From JAUWMI01 sp964630455 (GTDB taxonomy: Bacteria; Sumerlaeota; Sumerlaeia; MWCT01; JAUWMI01), in NCBI GenBank assembly GCA_964630455.1, contig CAZVVA010000069.1, forward strand, positions 1 through 17,542: a stretch of 17,542 nt of DNA, in the 5' to 3' direction. The position numbers and the translations under genes were made by a program. Positions 13,946 through 17,542 of this stretch are shown here, one piece after another; the stretch's first letter is position 1, and every line of letters begins with the position of its first letter. The notes beneath the pieces were generated by a model, which was given only the letters and a program-made list of their open reading frames with translations, did not search any database and was not told the DNA's origin.

Positions 13946-14524
13946 ATGAAAACTCAAGTCATTGCTGCAAATCTGGAGGGCTTCAAGAATCTGCTTCAGC
14001 TGTGGGTTTCGTTTAGGAAGTACTTTCAGCGTTCTTTCACGAGCGAGCCAATTTCGCGCCAGGAAGAGCAGGATTTTCTCGAGCTCAAGAGTACACTTGC
14101 CAAGAGCTATCGGGCACTCGCACAGCGCTCAAATGAACTTTTCTATTACGGTGGCGATAAGATTCTCGAGATTCTACGCCAATCAATTTCCGTGGGGCAC
14201 TTGCGCGCGTTGCCTATAGGCGACAAACGGATGCTCTATACAAGCTGGCATACTGTCTTCGTTTACTTGAGTCGCACCGTTGGTGCGTATCGTTTTCTTG
14301 CCGAAGGATTCGTACCCCTGCTACGAGAAAAAAAGGAAGGCATGGTCTCGGTAGCAAAGATCAAGGCCATGGCTGGTACTGGAGGCGATAGGGTGGGGGA
14401 AAAGTTGAAAGGGGGGCAAGGATCCTTTGAATTTCTCGCCTCCAAGAATCTATGGATCATACTCGGTATTGTTGCTGTTATAGTGGTGGTGGCAGGTATC
14501 TTCTTTGTGGTGTCAGAGCTATAG
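13946..14524 (+). CDS. Small protein with single C-terminal membrane anchor
   Basis: I do not recognise the family. The 192 residues have no signal peptide. Residues 1-130 are helical and amphipathic with many aromatic and basic residues. Residues about 131-165 form a Gly/Lys-rich linker, and 168-190 form one strongly hydrophobic span (LWIILGIVAVIVVVAGIFFV) ending two residues before the C-terminus. This is a tail-anchor layout: the bulk of the protein would face the cytoplasm. The ribosome binding site is poor, and the start is only 24 bases after the previous stop, so translation may be coupled. It sits between a secreted protein and a lipoprotein, and could link that envelope system to the cytoplasm; this is inference from position only. 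Confidence 0.8.
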   Translation: MKTQVIAANLEGFKNLLQLWVSFRKYFQRSFTSEPISRQEEQDFLELKSTLAKSYRALAQRSNELFYYGGDKILEILRQSISVGHLRALPIGDKRMLYTSWHTVFVYLSRTVGAYRFLAEGFVPLLREKKEGMVSVAKIKAMAGTGGDRVGEKLKGGQGSFEFLASKNLWIILGIVAVIVVVAGIFFVVSEL

Positions 14525-14641
14525 GCTTTATTGAATTCTGGGCCTGCTTGTGGGGGCGGGGAAAAGGGAAGCCCGAGAGGAGATTCTTTAGGCGGCGTTG
14601 GGCGAGGAGATGAACAGGAAACCAAAGCGGAGGACATGTCC

Positions 14642-17542
14642 ATGGGGCGGCTGATGCGAATCAGAGTAGTTCTCTACATGGCGGTATTAGTCTGTTCGTT
14701 GTCGTTGATTGCAGGGTGCGCAAAGCAACGGACCAAGCTGCTGCTAAAAAAGGCAAACAATCGCCTCCAGGAGGCGCAGAAACACGAGGCAGAAAAGTAT
14801 GCAGCAAATCTTTTAGAGCAGTCGCGGACAAACGTTAACGCTGCTAATCAGCAGCTCAACGCACGGCAGTATGGGAACGCCTTGGAGCGGGCAAAAACAG
14901 CCGTAAGCCTGGCAGAGCGGACACTCACTCAATCCAAGACCCAGCGTGCGAATGTGAAGATCAACGATGCCAAGGCAGCGATTGATGTTACTGACCTGAA
15001 TGAGGGGAGTAAGGAAGACCCTGAGCGCTATGAGAAAATCCAGGAGATTTATACAAAGGCCAAAGAGCGCCTGGCCAAGGACAAATGGGATAAAGTTATT
15101 GAGCTGTCCGAGGAGGTGATCAGTGAGGTTGATCTCCTCTTGAGACGGCTGCGTAATTCTGCGGAGCGCAAGATGCAGGAAGCTAAGAATGCTCTTTCCG
15201 AAATGCGTACCCAGGAAGTTCCCAAGTATGCCCCTGAATACATCATCGAGGTTACAGACTACATAACCACCATTGAAAACATGATTAGTGTCAGGCGCGA
15301 TTATCTTGGTGCCATCAGTCAGTCTGATCGTGCCGTGGTCAAGGCTGAAGAGGGAATTCTCAGGACCAAAGAGAAGAAATCACAGGAACAAATCTCGATG
15401 ATCGAATCCGATCTGTCCATTGCGATCATCAAGGGGGCGGAAATCTACGCGCCCGACAAGTTGAAGTCGTGTGTCGAGACGTTTGAAGCCATGATTCAGG
15501 ATTATTTTGAGGGGAAATACGATACTGTCTTGGATACCGCGGAAGTCCTGAAGCCCCAGGTGAAGGTTCTCATCTATATCACGCGGCAGAAGTCGGCCAA
15601 TGCAAAGATTGAAGCTGTGGAGATGGCGATTTCTGCTCTGGTAGAGGGCGGGGCAAAGGAGTATCTCCCGGGTCGGGTTGAGGTTGTTGAGGAAATGCTT
15701 GCTGATGCCCGGGCAAAATTTGATAGAGAGCTGTTTGAAGATACGGAAACCGTTTGTCAAGAAGCGTTGCGCGAAAACGAGAAGATTGAAACGGCGTTTA
15801 ACGAGCTGGCGCTGGATGCGTTGCGCTCTGCAGGTGAGGCTTTGGATATTGCGAAAAGAGTCTTTGATAAAATGGAGACCATATTCATTATTAACCTGCG
15901 CGACGCCATGACGCCTATGGAGAGGGAATTCGAGAATAGCAAGGAGCTGATGAAGGAAAATTTGAACGGGATTTTGCAAAATGCCCGCTTGTCACATGGA
16001 ATTGCAAAGGTTCGTCAGGAAGAGAAGCAATACAAGAGGGCAATTCTTATGGCTGGCGACGTGAAGAAAAGCGCCGAGTATGTGCTCTCGGAAACCTATC
16101 ATGTTGTGGCTCATAACGCGATCACCGAGCTGGCAGTGCAGATTACGCGCTACGAGCGAGACGGTGCTCGTGAGTACGCGCCTGAGGAGCTGGATAAGAC
16201 CAAGAAACTGCTTGAAGATACAAAGGCGCTGCTGGACGACAATAGGTACAAGGATGCTGCGCACAAGGCCTCGGAAACACGCGCACAGCTGGAGGTGACA
16301 GTTCAGGAGTTGTCAAAGAAAGCCGTGGCGAATATTGAAGAGGCGCGGCGAATTATCCAACAGGCGCCCGAGTATCAGACAGACAAGTATAAAGCTACTG
16401 AGTTGAACGAGGCCATGGAGCTTCTAGCCGAGGCTGAGCGGGCACTTACTGTCGAAAAGTTAAAGCCAGCTCTGGAAACTGCTTTCCAGGCAGCAAGAGT
16501 GGCCTCTGCAGCTTCGCTCGATGCGAGCCGCCTCTGGGCCCAGGATGAAATTCAGCGAGCAAAGGAGAAAATCAGGCAGGCAGAGGAGGCTGGCGCGTCC
16601 ACATACGCCGCTTCGCTGCTTGAAGAGGCGCGTAAGCTCCACCTGACCGCACAGAATCTCTTTGCCAGTGCGGATTCCGTCACTGCAAGAAGTACTGCAC
16701 TTCAGGCATTTAAGGGAGCCAGCGAGGCCCTTTATAAGAAGGTCAGGGACGCGGAGACCGCAATTAATGACGCCAAGACATACGACGGATGGAAGTATAA
16801 TTACGAATTGCTGGCCAAGGCTATTATGCATGGAAAAATCGCGCGTGAATCGCTCGACAGACGCGACTACATATCCTCACATGCATTTGCCGACAGAGCC
16901 CGGATCGAAGCCGAGCAGGTCATTGTGGACGCAAAGAAGCTGGATTATGCTGTGCGCATGCAGTTCGTCAAAGATACCCTGAATGTTGCCTTGCATTCCG
17001 GTGCCAACTATTTCCGCGTGGACGATGCCAAAGAGATGCTCAAACGGATCGCGAGTGTGGAAACCCAATTTACGGTGGAGAAGTATGACTATGTGGACAG
17101 GGAGCTCTCAGAAATTGAGGCCCACTTGAGCCATCTAATCGAGAATACGCCTGTGATGATCGCTGACCTCGTGGAAGCCAAGCGCAACCACCTTCACGAG
17201 ATTATTGCGACGAAAGAAATGGAGAATTTTGATCCTGAGGTCGTTGAGAAGGCTGAGCGATATTTAACCTTTGCAATGGAAGATTTTGATAAGGAAAAGT
17301 ATTCGTCGTCGTATCGTTATCTCCGCAAGGGCATCGCCCTGATCAATGATGTTGCTGTGCAACGCGAAGAAGAAGTCTATCGGCGCGAGGTGGCAGAAAT
17401 CCTGGATACGCTCTCGACGGCAATACGAGGATTCAGTCAGGTACTCCGGTTGGGTCCGGACATGCTGATGCGTCTGGCGTTCGGCCCGGAAGGCCAGAGT
17501 CAATATATAAGCATTGCCGGTGGTGAGGCACCCATTAAGTTC
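14642..17542 (+). CDS. Very long helical-repeat lipoprotein (3' end beyond window)
   Basis: No stop occurs in 967 codons up to the window edge. Of the nearby ATGs (14636, 14642, 14654), 14642 has GGAGG (14629-14633) at 8 bases and is preferred. The signal peptide ends in the canonical lipobox LIAGC (Cys26). Everything after it is charged, Ala/Glu/Lys-rich and predicted helical, with a repeating unit of about 60-70 residues that begins (K/E)YAPxxLxxA and continues to a second helix with a Y-x2-A pattern. Examples begin near 15222 (KYAPEYI), 15435 (YAPDKLK), 15654 (EYLPGRV), 16170 (EYAPEEL), 16369 (EYQTDKY) and 16599 (TYAASLL). This resembles the DUF4398-type lipoprotein unit, normally a short protein with one or two copies, here multiplied. 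It is expected to be a periplasmic rod anchored to a membrane. No enzymatic motif is seen. Confidence 0.88.
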   Translation, partial: MGRLMRIRVVLYMAVLVCSLSLIAGCAKQRTKLLLKKANNRLQEAQKHEAEKYAANLLEQSRTNVNAANQQLNARQYGNALERAKTAVSLAERTLTQSKTQRANVKINDAKAAIDVTDLNEGSKEDPERYEKIQEIYTKAKERLAKDKWDKVIELSEEVISEVDLLLRRLRNSAERKMQEAKNALSEMRTQEVPKYAPEYIIEVTDYITTIENMISVRRDYLGAISQSDRAVVKAEEGILRTKEKKSQEQISMIESDLSIAIIKGAEIYAPDKLKSCVETFEAMIQDYFEGKYDTVLDTAEVLKPQVKVLIYITRQKSANAKIEAVEMAISALVEGGAKEYLPGRVEVVEEMLADARAKFDRELFEDTETVCQEALRENEKIETAFNELALDALRSAGEALDIAKRVFDKMETIFIINLRDAMTPMEREFENSKELMKENLNGILQNARLSHGIAKVRQEEKQYKRAILMAGDVKKSAEYVLSETYHVVAHNAITELAVQITRYERDGAREYAPEELDKTKKLLEDTKALLDDNRYKDAAHKASETRAQLEVTVQELSKKAVANIEEARRIIQQAPEYQTDKYKATELNEAMELLAEAERALTVEKLKPALETAFQAARVASAASLDASRLWAQDEIQRAKEKIRQAEEAGASTYAASLLEEARKLHLTAQNLFASADSVTARSTALQAFKGASEALYKKVRDAETAINDAKTYDGWKYNYELLAKAIMHGKIARESLDRRDYISSHAFADRARIEAEQVIVDAKKLDYAVRMQFVKDTLNVALHSGANYFRVDDAKEMLKRIASVETQFTVEKYDYVDRELSEIEAHLSHLIENTPVMIADLVEAKRNHLHEIIATKEMENFDPEVVEKAERYLTFAMEDFDKEKYSSSYRYLRKGIALINDVAVQREEEVYRREVAEILDTLSTAIRGFSQVLRLGPDMLMRLAFGPEGQSQYISIAGGEAPIKF

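Noticed and set aside
15380..15979. 199-codon minus-strand frame
   Set aside because: Antisense to the helical lipoprotein, which has signal peptide, lipobox and repeats; the antisense product has none.

Overview
The window looks like part of a draft genome or metagenome assembly of an uncultured Gram-negative-type bacterium. It has lipoprotein signal peptides, Sec signal peptides, PilZ signalling, a sigma54 activator system and strong AGGAGG ribosome binding sites. It also has a run of ten Ns at 3153-3162 that marks an assembly join. No gene is diagnostic enough to name the phylum. The many repeat-rich secreted proteins of unknown function would fit a deltaproteobacterial-grade or candidate-phylum genome, but this is inference only.

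Left part (1-4141). A degenerate inverted repeat built of 9-bp units (86-153) lies just beyond the 3' end of a minus-strand gene for a secreted protein with 12 copies of an LxDxxG(N/D)DxY repeat. Upstream of it, on the same strand, lie two incomplete pieces of NtrC-family sigma54 activators separated by the N gap. The right piece has the receiver domain and most of the AAA+ domain. The left piece restarts inside the AAA+ domain and runs to the C-terminal Fis-type helix-turn-helix. The pieces overlap in domain content, are in different frames and share a 53-bp identical stretch ending at the gap. They are therefore parts of two paralogues or a misjoin, not one gene.

Middle part (4389-8948). 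dUTPase (dut, TTG start with a perfect ribosome binding site) is followed by a TrmN6/YfiC-like methyltransferase. Just after the methyltransferase gene is a textbook sigma54 promoter on the plus strand with no gene in front of it, then a palindrome. Next come an AT-rich minus-strand TPR lipoprotein gene and a second, diverged copy of the last 120 bp of the methyltransferase gene (8029-8148, 106/120 identical, no gaps). The TPR gene is thus bracketed by direct repeats of a gene 3' end, as an inserted segment would be. A zinc-ribbon/PilZ protein follows.

Right part (8949-17542). leuS is followed by a membrane-anchored protein with two ComEA-type helix-hairpin-helix modules. After a probable terminator and promoter comes a three-gene envelope cluster: a secreted Pro/Ala-rich protein with a CxxC pair, a calcium-loop-like motif and a polyglutamine tract; a small protein with a single C-terminal membrane span; and a very long, almost wholly helical lipoprotein of repeated YAPxxL units that runs off the window at 967 codons. 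This cluster and the bracketed TPR/sigma54 region are the best candidates for undescribed biology.
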